64,000 nucleotides of DNA from Sporobolomyces roseus (Eukaryota; Basidiomycota; Microbotryomycetes; Sporidiobolales; Sporidiobolaceae), in the NCBI GenBank assembly GCA_016617785.1, contig JADILM010000005.1, positions 1,240,001 through 1,304,000 on the forward strand, read 5' to 3'. Position 1 is the stretch's first letter, and each line of letters begins with the position of its first letter. Below the pieces are notes generated by a model. The model ran no database searches and was not told where the DNA came from. It saw only the letters and a list, made by a program, of their open reading frames with translations. Shown here one piece after another: positions 28,432 to 37,700 of this stretch. Position numbers and translations under genes: made by a program.

Positions 28432-29588
28432 TCATCGAGATCGATTCGACACTTGAAGAGCCTCCGACCTCCTGATGAAGCTTGAAGGAACGAGATCAAA
28501 GAACGTTTCGATCCTTCCTGCGGGAGTCGTCGGATCGGGTCGATGCTCCCAAATGACCTCGACATTACGAGCACGACAAGCAGCGAGGAGAGGTTTCATC
28601 GACTCGTCGGGGCGACCTCCTTCTCCGTACCACATCAAGGTAAGAGTTTCGATTTGGTGAGCGGAATTCTGGATCTTGTCAACCCAATCTTGAAAGTCTT
28701 GACCACGGACTGGCCTGAGGAGATGTCGAATACCTTGTAGCGTGACTGGCGGGCCGGTAAGCATGAAGGTCGTGTAGAGAATGGGAAGCGTTGGGTGATT
28801 GAGAATCGAAGGGGGCAGTCTAGTGATCTTGTCGATGGTCACGGTGAATGAGACGAGTTTGGAGACGAGCATGTTGAGTAAGTCGACGTCCTGAGGATCC
28901 AAGTGAGCGGTGGCGCCGATGAATGCGAAGTGCTTCAGCTTCGGAAGTGAGAAACGCACGCCTCCGTCGTGGTGAAGGGGACATGAGTTTATGCTGAGAC
29001 GAAGAAGCTCGGGCAGAGAGAACACGGCTCCATTCAGTTTCATGGTGATGTGACGAAGGGAGAGCGTTGTGATGTCTGCCGAAGCGAACGAGACTCTGTC
29101 AGCAGTGCAGTTTTATAGACTGATCTAAACTTACTCGATCCGAGAAACGCTTTTAAGGGTACGACCTGAGCGTTGACGTAGACCTCTTGTACATTCGGAG
29201 CGTTCTTGACGAATTGCTTGAGCCATTTCGACACTTTCGTCAACTTTGGTTCGTCGAAGATCAATGCTTGAACGGCCACGAGACAAGCGCTCGTGTTGTT
29301 CTTGACGAGCAGCTTCAACAGATCCTGTTTGACTCCAATGGAAGTGTAGATGCGATTGAGGAGGAGAGGTTGAGCATGAGAGCGGAGAAGTTTCGAAGTG
29401 AGGCAGAGGGAACGAAGGGTAGCTTGTCGTTCTTGGTGGGCGAAACAATCGACATTTTGGAGGATGTCGCGTACGAGTTCGGTAGGGAGAGAGTTGAAGT
29501 AGCTGGTAGACATCTTCGTGTGAGTTTCAGGGATGTTTTTCAAGGAAGTTCTGAGGAAGCGAGTGAGAAGATGAGCATCCGATTCCAA
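28432..29588 (-). CDS. F-box/LRR-like protein 2 of a four-gene array
   Basis: Two exons, 29135..29588 and 28432..29075, joined in phase 1 (GTAAGT donor, GGCAG acceptor, CTGAC branch), 365 aa from the outer ATG. An inner ATG at 29513 (MSTSYFNSLPTELV) puts the F-box-like helix at the N-terminus as in the neighbours and may be the true start. Motifs: SLPTELVRDILQNV, then LRSLCLTSKLLRSHAQPLLLNRI. Downstream leucine-rich segments include FSLPELLRLSINSCPL and FSLPKLKHFAFIGA. It is the most diverged member and the only one with an intron. A role as SCF substrate receptor is inferred from the family only. Confidence 0.65.
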
Positions 29589-30356
29589 TCCCTCTCGCGC
29601 GATTCAATGCAAGACTTACGAGTGAAAGCTAGTGAGAGCAGTGAATCTTCTGTTGCTATCCTACTATTGCTCGAAGAGAATGAGAGGGAGGGAAGCGAAG
29701 ATGAAGAGGAAGAATTCGAGGGGGAAAGGAGGAGCGAGGGAGAGTAAGGCGTTGTTCTGAGCTGCTAGGGATTCTGTTTGAGTATAGTCTGAGGTTGTTT
29801 CGAGTCGATATGAGTGATTCAAGTGAGAGAGAGTGAAGAAAAGGAAAGCATGGGAGGAACTGGAGCCCACCTCGCTGCCAACCTCTCTTGCAGAGCTCAA
29901 GGTGATTGGGCTGTCTAGCGTTCAGTCCTCTCACGTTCTGCTGTATTCCGAGTCCGAATTTCGAGAAATCGATTCAAGTTTTTCGAAAATTCGTTTCGCA
30001 AGTCGCAAGCCTGAGTCTGCTTCTCTCTCTAGCCTTGAGCTCTCAGTGACGTAGAGCGCTACATCCCAGCTCTCAGATAAAGAAAGCGATAGAAGAGACT
30101 ACAAATGACAGGGTACATTTCGAATTTCGACAAAACATTTCGCAAAGCTCCCAACCTCCAATACTGTCTCCCTCTCACATCCCGATTGCTCGTGCCCAGC
30201 AGCCTCACGTCATCGATCTCCTGTCACTCCACTGGCTTTTCCAATCCCTCTTCTCCAAAGTACCGATTCTCGATTCGACGTTCTCTCGGATTCTGATCGA
30301 CGAAAGCTCTAGTCAGACCTCGTCAACTCGAGAAGAGACAGGAGGAAGTACCAGAA
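29589..30356. other. Intergenic, 768 bp, between F-box-like genes 2 and 3
   Basis: Purine-rich on the plus strand near 29680-29745 (a GAGGAA-type run). No supported gene. Confidence 0.4.
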
Positions 30357-31439
30357 TCACCACCACCAGATATCCCAGTCCATGTTCAAGCTCAACCTGA
30401 TCCCTCGCTTCCCGAATGCTTCGATTACTTCCTCCTTTTCTCCCGTCTCGCTCAAACAATTGAACCTCTTGAGATTGCTTGTTGTGGGAAGATCTCGAAG
30501 AAAGGAGAGAACGTCGTTAGGAGTGAGGTCGAAGTCGAGGGAGAGATGGGTCAGGGAGGAAGGAAGGGCTAAGGCGAAGGTTCCAGAGTTGAGAAGCGTA
30601 GTGATGTCCTCCTCTCGTGCTTTGCCACGGAGGACGAGGATCCGAAGGCTCGGAAGGTCGGTGATTGTAGAGACGAGACTCGGGATGAACTTTGAAGGAG
30701 ATGAGAACGAAAGGTCCAATGCGAGCCGTTCGAGGCGATGGAAGATGTCGAGAGAGGCTGAGTCGTAACGAAGAGGAATACAGAGTGTGCTAAGAGTATT
30801 CTGTGAGGCTCTTAACAGCTTATCCCGCTGTATCTTGGCTTCGTCGTCGGAAGTTGCACTCCAGCGGAATTTCGTATATGCGGCTCCAAGTATCGGCCGC
30901 GAGAACAAATAAGCATGCGATGACTCTGCAGCATTGACACTCTTTGCGTACATTGCCGACGACAAGGTAGGACCTTCGACAGCGCCGGCTTGCATCTGCA
31001 GACCCTTGATGGCTTCGTCGACCTCGGTGTACTCATAGATATTGTCGATGGAGAAGAGCCTGACGGTAGGTACTATCTCGACGAGCCTCTTGATAAGCCT
31101 AGCAGGGTACAGGTCGAATCGGTAATCCGTCTCGTGGTCGACCACTGGAATGAATCTACCCGAGATCTTGACATGTCGCACTAACCGGTGCAGCTGAGGA
31201 TTGCGTTCCAACGTCCGAAGCAACGCGTAAGAAGCTGAATCAACAAAGAATCGACTGAGTTGTGGACGATGGCCGACGAAAATATTCTCTGTGGCCGTGA
31301 ATCGGAGATTGTCGTAGAGTAGAGGTTGAGCGATGGAGAGGAAAGTTTTCGAAGTCGAGCAAGATCTAGCGAGATCGCGGGGGATGGAGAGGTAGGCGAG
31401 GATAGCTTGAAGGAGTTCGAAAGGGAGATGGGGGACCAT
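30357..31439 (-). CDS. F-box/LRR-like protein 3 of a four-gene array
   Basis: Intronless, 360 aa from the ATG at 31439 (MVPHLPFELLQAILAYL); the frame continues upstream without ATG. F-box-like start, then RSCSTSKTFLSIAQPLLYDNL. LRR-like repeats include SLRILVLRGKAREEDI and SLTHLSLDFDLTPNDVLSFL. The end, GIRLSLNMDWDIWWW, is nearly shared with member 4 (GIKLSLNKYWKIWW), and so is the preceding block (LRDLPTTSNLKRFN versus LRALPDTTSLLRFN). Members 3 and 4 are therefore the closest pair and probably the latest duplication. Confidence 0.7.
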   Translation of the reverse strand: MVPHLPFELLQAILAYLSIPRDLARSCSTSKTFLSIAQPLLYDNLRFTATENIFVGHRPQLSRFFVDSASYALLRTLERNPQLHRLVRHVKISGRFIPVVDHETDYRFDLYPARLIKRLVEIVPTVRLFSIDNIYEYTEVDEAIKGLQMQAGAVEGPTLSSAMYAKSVNAAESSHAYLFSRPILGAAYTKFRWSATSDDEAKIQRDKLLRASQNTLSTLCIPLRYDSASLDIFHRLERLALDLSFSSPSKFIPSLVSTITDLPSLRILVLRGKAREEDITTLLNSGTFALALPSSLTHLSLDFDLTPNDVLSFLRDLPTTSNLKRFNCLSETGEKEEVIEAFGKRGIRLSLNMDWDIWWW

Positions 31440-31995
31440 TGGAGGAGTTGTAGGATTGGGCGAGGTGAAGGAAGTGGAGAGAACTGAGGAGAGCGGGATC
31501 AGCTGAGCATGGAAGGCGAAGGAGGTAAGAAGGGACTCACAGATGAGCCTCAAGCTGACTGTGAGAGGCTTCCAGAAGGGTGGAGAGGAGAGAAGGGAGA
31601 GGGAGGAAGAAGAAAGAGAGGAAAGAGACGAACCCTCCTTCTCGAGAAAGACACCGCGGAAACTCCGAAGCGACGACGACGAAGAAGATAGCTTTCGGGC
31701 TTTTTGGGGTCTTGCAGTAGCGAGCGCGAGAAAGCGAAAGTAGCATCATGTTCGCGATGGAGACGGTCGATAAAAGTAAGTTGAGAAAGTTTCGCACAGA
31801 GTCCATCGGCTCAGCACAGCGTCAATGTCGTCTATTCGTCTGCGTTCTTCACGTCTCCCTCAGCGACGCGATAATGGGTTCAAGCTATTGAATTTCGTTT
31901 TGATTGTTACAGAAGAGGACTCCCTGGTTTTCTGCGAGAACGAAAAAGGCTCAGCGGCTGAATTGGAAAAGGCGCACTAGGGAGAACTAATCTAC
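31440..31995. other. Intergenic, 556 bp, between F-box-like genes 3 and 4
   Basis: GA-rich on the plus strand around 31560-31640. No supported gene. Confidence 0.4.
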
Positions 31996-33090
31996 TCACC
32001 ACCAGATCTTCCAGTACTTGTTCAAGCTCAACTTGATCCCCTTTCTCCTGCATTCCTGCTCGATCTCGTCTTCGAGGTCGTGTCCACCCGTTTCTTCATC
32101 ACGGAGGTCGTGTCCACCCGTTTCTTCATCACGGCTGTAGTTGAATCGCAAAAGGCTTGTGGTATCCGGTAGAGCTCGAAGGAAGGTCAGCGTGTCGGAA
32201 TGGGCTGGAGAGAAGTTTAAAGAAAGAATTGTGAGGGATTGAGGGAGGGATGAGACGAATACTCCGTCGTTGAGGAGGCTCTTCGATACAGTAGGTAAGA
32301 TGAGGTCATTCAAGATGAGGAACTGGAGGGAGGCAAGGGTGTTCAAGACGCAAAGAAAGTTGGGTATTGGGTCTGATGGGTCATCATGGGGAAAGTGAAG
32401 GGAAAGACATTCGAGTTGAGAGAAGCTGGAGAGGGAGGTTGATGCGCCGAATGGGATATCCAGTCTTCTGAGGGAATCGTGCGATGATGCGAGAATTGCA
32501 CTCCAATCGGAACCGATGTGTCCCATCCACCCCGAATGATACCCCTCATAAACCGCAGACAATGACAGGTCTTTCACTTCACCATCTCCATATCCATGTG
32601 CTCGGAGTGCAGGCATCGGCGAGCGACCATCCAGTATCCAACGAGCCTGAGCCGCCGTAACGGCTTGCTCGATTTCCTCAAATTGGAGTAGATCTCGGAT
32701 CGTAAACCTTTCGACGTTCGGAAGATCAAACATCGGTTTGAGGAGGTAGAGAGGATCATATCCACCATGTCTGTGAGACCAGGTATTGCCGTGATTGGAG
32801 ATCGTGACCTTCTTCACAAGACGCCGTAGGTCCTGGTTCCCCCGGAAAGTCTTGATCAGCGAATCTTCGCGTCTCGAGGTGTCGAATTGAGGACCAAAAT
32901 AATCGCAATGCGTTGCAACCAGCAGCTGAACTTGGATGTCTTCGTAGAGGAGAGGTCGGGCGAAGGCGAGGAACGTTTTCGAAACTTGACAGCAGCGGAT
33001 GATAACCCTCGTGAGGTGGAAATACGCAGGATCATACTCGACTTTCTTGATGATGTTCTGAATGATCTCAGGAGGGAGGAAGGGGATCAT
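31996..33090 (-). CDS. F-box/LRR-like protein 4 of a four-gene array
   Basis: Intronless, 364 aa from the ATG at 33090 (MIPFLPPEIIQNIIKKV). F-box-like helix pair, then RCCQVSKTFLAFARPLLYEDI; leucine-rich segments SFSQLECLSLHFP, LASLQFLILNDLILP and SLTILSLNFSPAHSDTL follow. Close to the C-terminus a 10-residue unit, DEETGGHDLR, is present twice in tandem because of an exact 30-bp duplication (32074..32133). The end GIKLSLNKYWKIWW matches member 3. Role as an SCF receptor is inferred. Confidence 0.7.
   Translation of the reverse strand: MIPFLPPEIIQNIIKKVEYDPAYFHLTRVIIRCCQVSKTFLAFARPLLYEDIQVQLLVATHCDYFGPQFDTSRREDSLIKTFRGNQDLRRLVKKVTISNHGNTWSHRHGGYDPLYLLKPMFDLPNVERFTIRDLLQFEEIEQAVTAAQARWILDGRSPMPALRAHGYGDGEVKDLSLSAVYEGYHSGWMGHIGSDWSAILASSHDSLRRLDIPFGASTSLSSFSQLECLSLHFPHDDPSDPIPNFLCVLNTLASLQFLILNDLILPTVSKSLLNDGVFVSSLPQSLTILSLNFSPAHSDTLTFLRALPDTTSLLRFNYSRDEETGGHDLRDEETGGHDLEDEIEQECRRKGIKLSLNKYWKIWW
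32074..32133. repeat. Exact 30-bp tandem duplication inside F-box-like gene 4
   Basis: Copies 32074..32103 and 32104..32133 are identical. The unit is a multiple of three, so the frame is kept and ten residues (acidic, with GGHD) are repeated. Confidence 0.9.
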
Positions 33091-33326
33091 TTCGAATGCT
33101 GTCCTCCGCAAAAAAAAACATCAGTTCGACCAGCCTCGAAACGAGTCGTACCGTGATGGAGAAGCCTACACACAATAGCTAGATTGTACTTTAGCACTTC
33201 GATGGTACTTTGGGTCGGCCTGTAGTTGTAGTCGCAGAGGGAGAGGACTTTGAAGATGACGAGTCGAGAAGATGGATCTTGGACTAGGGAGACGCTGTGA
33301 GCGGGAAGGCTGGTCGTCTGAGTGTT

Positions 33327-33620
33327 TTAGAGAGCTTTTGAGTGGCCTGCTGAGCTGCGGCTAGATCTCAGTTGTTGAAAGGTGGAGGAAGAAGAGGAAA
33401 AGTTCGTTTCGCTGTTTCGAGCAAACACTTTTGATTCGGTAGCCTCCAGAGAGTCTCGATTGACTTCATCGAGTAAGCAAAGGATGGGATGAATGTCGTC
33501 GATACCTGAAAATCGACAACTCTCTATGAAATTGCGAATCAAGGCTTTCTTTCGCATCACTTTCGAAAGATGCCGTTCGAGGCTGTCTGACTGCTCGAGA
33601 GCACCTGATGACGCCTTCAT
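33327..33620 (-). CDS. Possible small protein (97 aa), unsupported by homology
   Basis: Single open frame starting at ATG 33620 (MKASSGALEQSD). The middle has a coding-like character with amphipathic helices: ERHLSKVMRKKALIRNFIES, then DDIHPILCLLDEVNRDSLEA. The tail is Ser-rich. No family is recognised. A plus-strand frame overlaps it, and the frame lacks introns, which is less common here for non-F-box genes. Could be a real small gene or chance. Confidence 0.25.
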   Translation of the reverse strand: MKASSGALEQSDSLERHLSKVMRKKALIRNFIESCRFSGIDDIHPILCLLDEVNRDSLEATESKVFARNSETNFSSSSSTFQQLRSSRSSAGHSKAL

Positions 33621-33837
33621 CCGGCACGCAGAGGGCACGCCGATCACCTCCTACGCCAAAGGAGCCAGAATCCCCCGGTCGGAGCGAGAATCGACAAGAT
33701 GCGAAAACCCTCTTCGAGAGAGAACGCTTGTTTCCCTACCTCTCCCGCTCTCCTTGTCTGAATACTTCTCTCTTAAACCCTACCGTATCCTATCGTTACA
33801 ACATTGTCATCACACAACCTCCCAATGACCTCCCAGC

Positions 33838-34383
33838 TCAAGGACCGACGAATAATTCCCACAATTCCCGATCCTGATCTTTCCTGAAGGTGCTCGAGAT
33901 ACTGGGATCGCTGAGGATCCTACTCTTTGCGACTACGTTCTGTGCTCGTGATCTTAGCTCTTCTTGTGTTGGTACTTGATTTTGCTTTGTCGGTGAGCGA
34001 GAGGTCGAGGCAGAGGAGAGGGTTGGAGATGGCTGCGAAACAAAGCAGCGAGTTCAGTGGATTTAGCAAGAGATAGATAGAGAGCTAGATCTCACTGGTG
34101 CTCCTGCGTTTGAGGGAGAGAGAGTTGTTGATTGATGAACTGATTCTGGTGACCCTTCCCTTCCAACGGTAGCAGATGAAGCTGGAGTATCCCCTACAGG
34201 GTTATTCCACAGTCAGCAGGTGGCTAGACAGGCCAGAGAGGGAGTCAGAGCTGTCTTACCTCTAGATCTAGTCGAGTCTCGACTTTGGAAAGGAGTGTAG
34301 GGAGAAGGTGCAGAAGATCGCTCCCGATGATCCCTTTGAGTTCTTGCTGGAAGTGGCGTACCGAGGAGAGCGGAATCTGGCAT
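33838..34383 (-). CDS. Small intron-containing protein of unknown function (138 aa)
   Basis: Three exons, 34260..34383, 34096..34193 and 33838..34032, joined in phases 1 and 0. Donors are GTAAGA and GTGAGA, acceptors TGTAG and CGCAG; intron 1 carries a CTGAC branch. The N-terminal ~75 residues are Ser/Pro/Arg-rich and look disordered (ALLGTPLPARTQRDHRERSS). The C-terminal ~50 residues look like a compact helical element: TQEELRSRAQNVVAKSRIL, SDPSISSTFRKDQDRELWEL, FVGP. That part has the character of a conserved short domain, but I do not recognise it. The gene sits between the F-box array and the BCK1-like kinase and shares their strand. It is too fragmented to show up as one long reading frame. 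Confidence 0.5.
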
Positions 34384-34727
34384 ATTGAGGTAAGTCGAGG
34401 AAAAAGTGAAGAGGGAGAACGAGAAAGATATAATTTCGCGAGTTCTGAAACAGAGCGGTCTCAAAGACGATATGACTGGGTTCGAATGGTGCGCACAAGG
34501 ACGAAAGAGAATCGATTCCGACAAAGTAGAAGAACGAAATAACGACATCGGAAAGGATTCAATGATTTTGAACAGAAAAGAACGACAGAAAAGGACGAAT
34601 GCTATGGTAACAGAGGGGTAATAAGGATTAGGAGACGAATAACGAAAGGACAAGAGTGCGAAAGTGCGAGTGAAGGAGAAACGAGCTGCAGGGGTCTGCG
34701 AGGGTTGACGAGTGGAAAGTGAGAGAG
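34384..34727. other. Intergenic, 344 bp
   Basis: Between the kinase stop and the start of the 138-aa gene. Only shadow frames. Confidence 0.4.
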
Positions 34728-37700
34728 TTAACCGCTCGATGCGGAGGGAGTGGAGGGAAGACGATCCGAGGTCATGACGCTGCGAAAGATGACACAGTCA
34801 GTGAACGATGACTTGGAGATGGACACAGGAAGTGAAGCATACCGGTAGAGCGAAGTTTGAGTGAAAGACCATCCTTGCGAGATGATCAAGAACGGATGAT
34901 GTTTCGCTTCCGAAGCTTTCGGTCGCTGACTCGGCTCACTGTGAGAGGGGTAGAAGAAGTCAGCACTTTGCTTGTGACTAGAGCGTAATGGTAGAGAACG
35001 TACATTTGAAGACAATTGCTAACGAACTCTTCGGCATAGGCAGATCTTTCGACGTCGTCAGGAAGAGGAGGTCTCATGCGTTCAGCACCGAGCTACGATC
35101 AAAACAAGTGGTGTCAGTGATGATTCTGCATAAGTAGAAAGGGGCTGCGTACCTTGAACATGGCACCCATGAAACCCTCTCCTTCCCAAGGTCGAGAACC
35201 TGCGAGCATCTCGATACAGATACAACCCAAACTCCAGATATCGGCTTTCGCAGAGTATCCTTGCTTGTTGTTGTGAATTACTGAACGAAGGCGAGAGTCT
35301 TGTTAGTCTAGGTCGAACAGCGAAAACAGAGGAAGAAGGAGAGCTTTACCTTCGGGAGCCATCCAGAAGATTGAGCCTTGCATCGACATGTTCTCGTTGT
35401 TTTGATAGATATCGCCTGTGACGCTTCACCTCAATATACTTGCACAAACGGAAGTATCGAGCGAAAGAAAGCGCACCCGATTTCTTCGAAGTACCGAAAT
35501 CTGAGATCTTGCACATTCCATCCTGATCGATGAGGATATTGTCCGCTTTCATATCACGATGCAGGATACCTAGAGAGTGAAGATATTCGAGACCGTCGAG
35601 GATTTGAAGAGTGAAGAATTTGATGACGTTCTCCTCGAACTGATTCGAGCGGAACAATGAGTCAGTCTGAATGGTGACCGCAGGCGAGAAAATGACTTAC
35701 TTTGCCATGAGTGCGTATAATGCGACCAACAGAACCACCAGGAACATATTCGAGGAAAATCGACAAGAATTCGTGAGTTTGCTCCATACCTGATCAGATG
35801 CGAATCTGTGAGTCTAGAGACAACAGAATCGGCAAAGAAGGGAAGACTCACCAAGATATAATACGATATTCGGATGATCGAGATCCTTGAGTAGCTCGAT
35901 CTCAGCTTTCAAACTAGAAATCATTCCCTTCGTTCGTTGATCCTCTTTGTCCGAAAACGATCGAGGCATTTCGACTTGCTTGACTGCGATCGTTTCTCCT
36001 GTCGTGACACTGAGAGCGATGTAGACGTGACCGTAGGTACCTCGACCGATCAAATCTCCTTTGATCCATTTGTACGAGACTATTTCAAAGCGAAGAGAAT
36101 CAGCACAGGATAGCGATCAGAAAGCAGGGAGGTCGAGCTCACAGTTCTCAGGGTCGTCGTCAGAAGTCTCTTTGATCGCGTTGATGTTCTTCATTTGAGC
36201 CGACGTGACTTCCTCAATCCTTGCTCCAAACAGTTTCGTACTTCTTCGCCTTAACAAGTTTGATCCCAATCCACTCACTGCTCTCGCTACGTTGTTTCCA
36301 GCTTTCTGCAACATACGTTTACGATCTTGAGCGACGACTCGAATAGACTTGCGATAGCCGAGAGGCCCTCCAGCTCCCGCTCCCGTTCCTCCACCAGATC
36401 CGGTTCGATTCGTTCTGAGAGGAGGCGCATCTCTTACGGGAGAAGATCCTGTCGAAGGAGTACCAGGAGTAGGTGTCGGAAGGTCGAAGACAGGTTTATC
36501 GAGATCGTGTTCGGGGAAGAAGACGTCCAAGTTTTCGAGAACCGTTTCGACTGGTGGCCGAATCGCCCAATCTTTCTCGTCTTTCTCTCGAGCTGCGAAA
36601 GAGTTGCGACGTCCGATCGCTGGAGAAGAGTAGCGTGTGAGTTCGTCGAGTCGTGGGTTATGAGGTTTTCGAGAGGAGCGACTGCCAGAGGGAGGAGAGG
36701 GTTCACTCGATCTTGGCTGTTGCTGAGCAGAGGAAGGAGGTTTGCTGGAGTTGTTCGATGTGAGCCGAGGGTCAGGGAGACCAGCGGGAGGACCGTCGAT
36801 GGTGAGACGAAGGTTCGGTCGTTTGTGTCGATCGTGAGGAGAGGAAGGTGAAGAGGGATTCATACCATCGAGTCGAAGACCTTGATTCTGAGGAGTCGAA
36901 GGAGCGCCTCCAGGTCCGAAACCAGGGAAGAAGGTAGCGTCATCTTCGAGTTCGTCGCCAAACTCGTCGAGTAATTTCGGAGTTGTCGGTTGAGATTGCC
37001 CCTGCCCTTGTCCTACTCCCAATCCGATCGTTCCAGTACCAGCTCCTCCAGTATCGTAAGGCTTCAGCGTACCACTTGCCATCAAGGTACTATCCTCGTT
37101 CGCGTCACTCAAGTTCGAAGCACCGAATCGACTGAGAATTGTTTGTTGCCAATCTTGAGCATTCGGAACCGAGTCTTTCCGTTCGTGAGCCGAGCTGCCA
37201 CTTCCTGTACCATGATTCGAGGAAGATCCTCCTCCACTCGGAGCTGATCCGGAAGATGAAGAGCTGTGTTGAGGTTTCATAGGAGAAGAGATGGGAGCAC
37301 CGTAGGGTGAAGAAGCGGGAAGAGGAACTGTAGTCGAGGCATGGGCGAGAGGGGAGTGGACGGAGGGCGAGAACGGAGAGGGATGACCTCCGGAAGACAG
37401 AGACGAAGAGAGTTGAGTTTGAGATTGACCGATGGGGAACCAAGTACTCGTCTCCTCATCGATCGGATCTCCGAATTCGTCCAGTCTAGGACCTTGATTC
37501 GACTTACTCGTAGGAATCGAGACGTATGGACTCGAATCGCTTGAAGGAGTACGAGGTCCACTCGCACTGGCGGAACTTCGAGTAGAGGGAGTTGGATGGT
37601 ACCGATCAGGTGAAGCAAGACCATCGTACAATCCGTCGTCGTCTGCGAAAGGCGGCACATTCGAGGCATTCGGAGAGTTGGGAGTCGGAGAAGGCGCGGA

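Noticed and set aside
36327..36851. 174-aa plus-strand frame inside the BCK1-like gene
   Set aside because: Arg/Ser-rich mirror of TCG/CGA-rich codons in the kinase gene; no start context, no domain.
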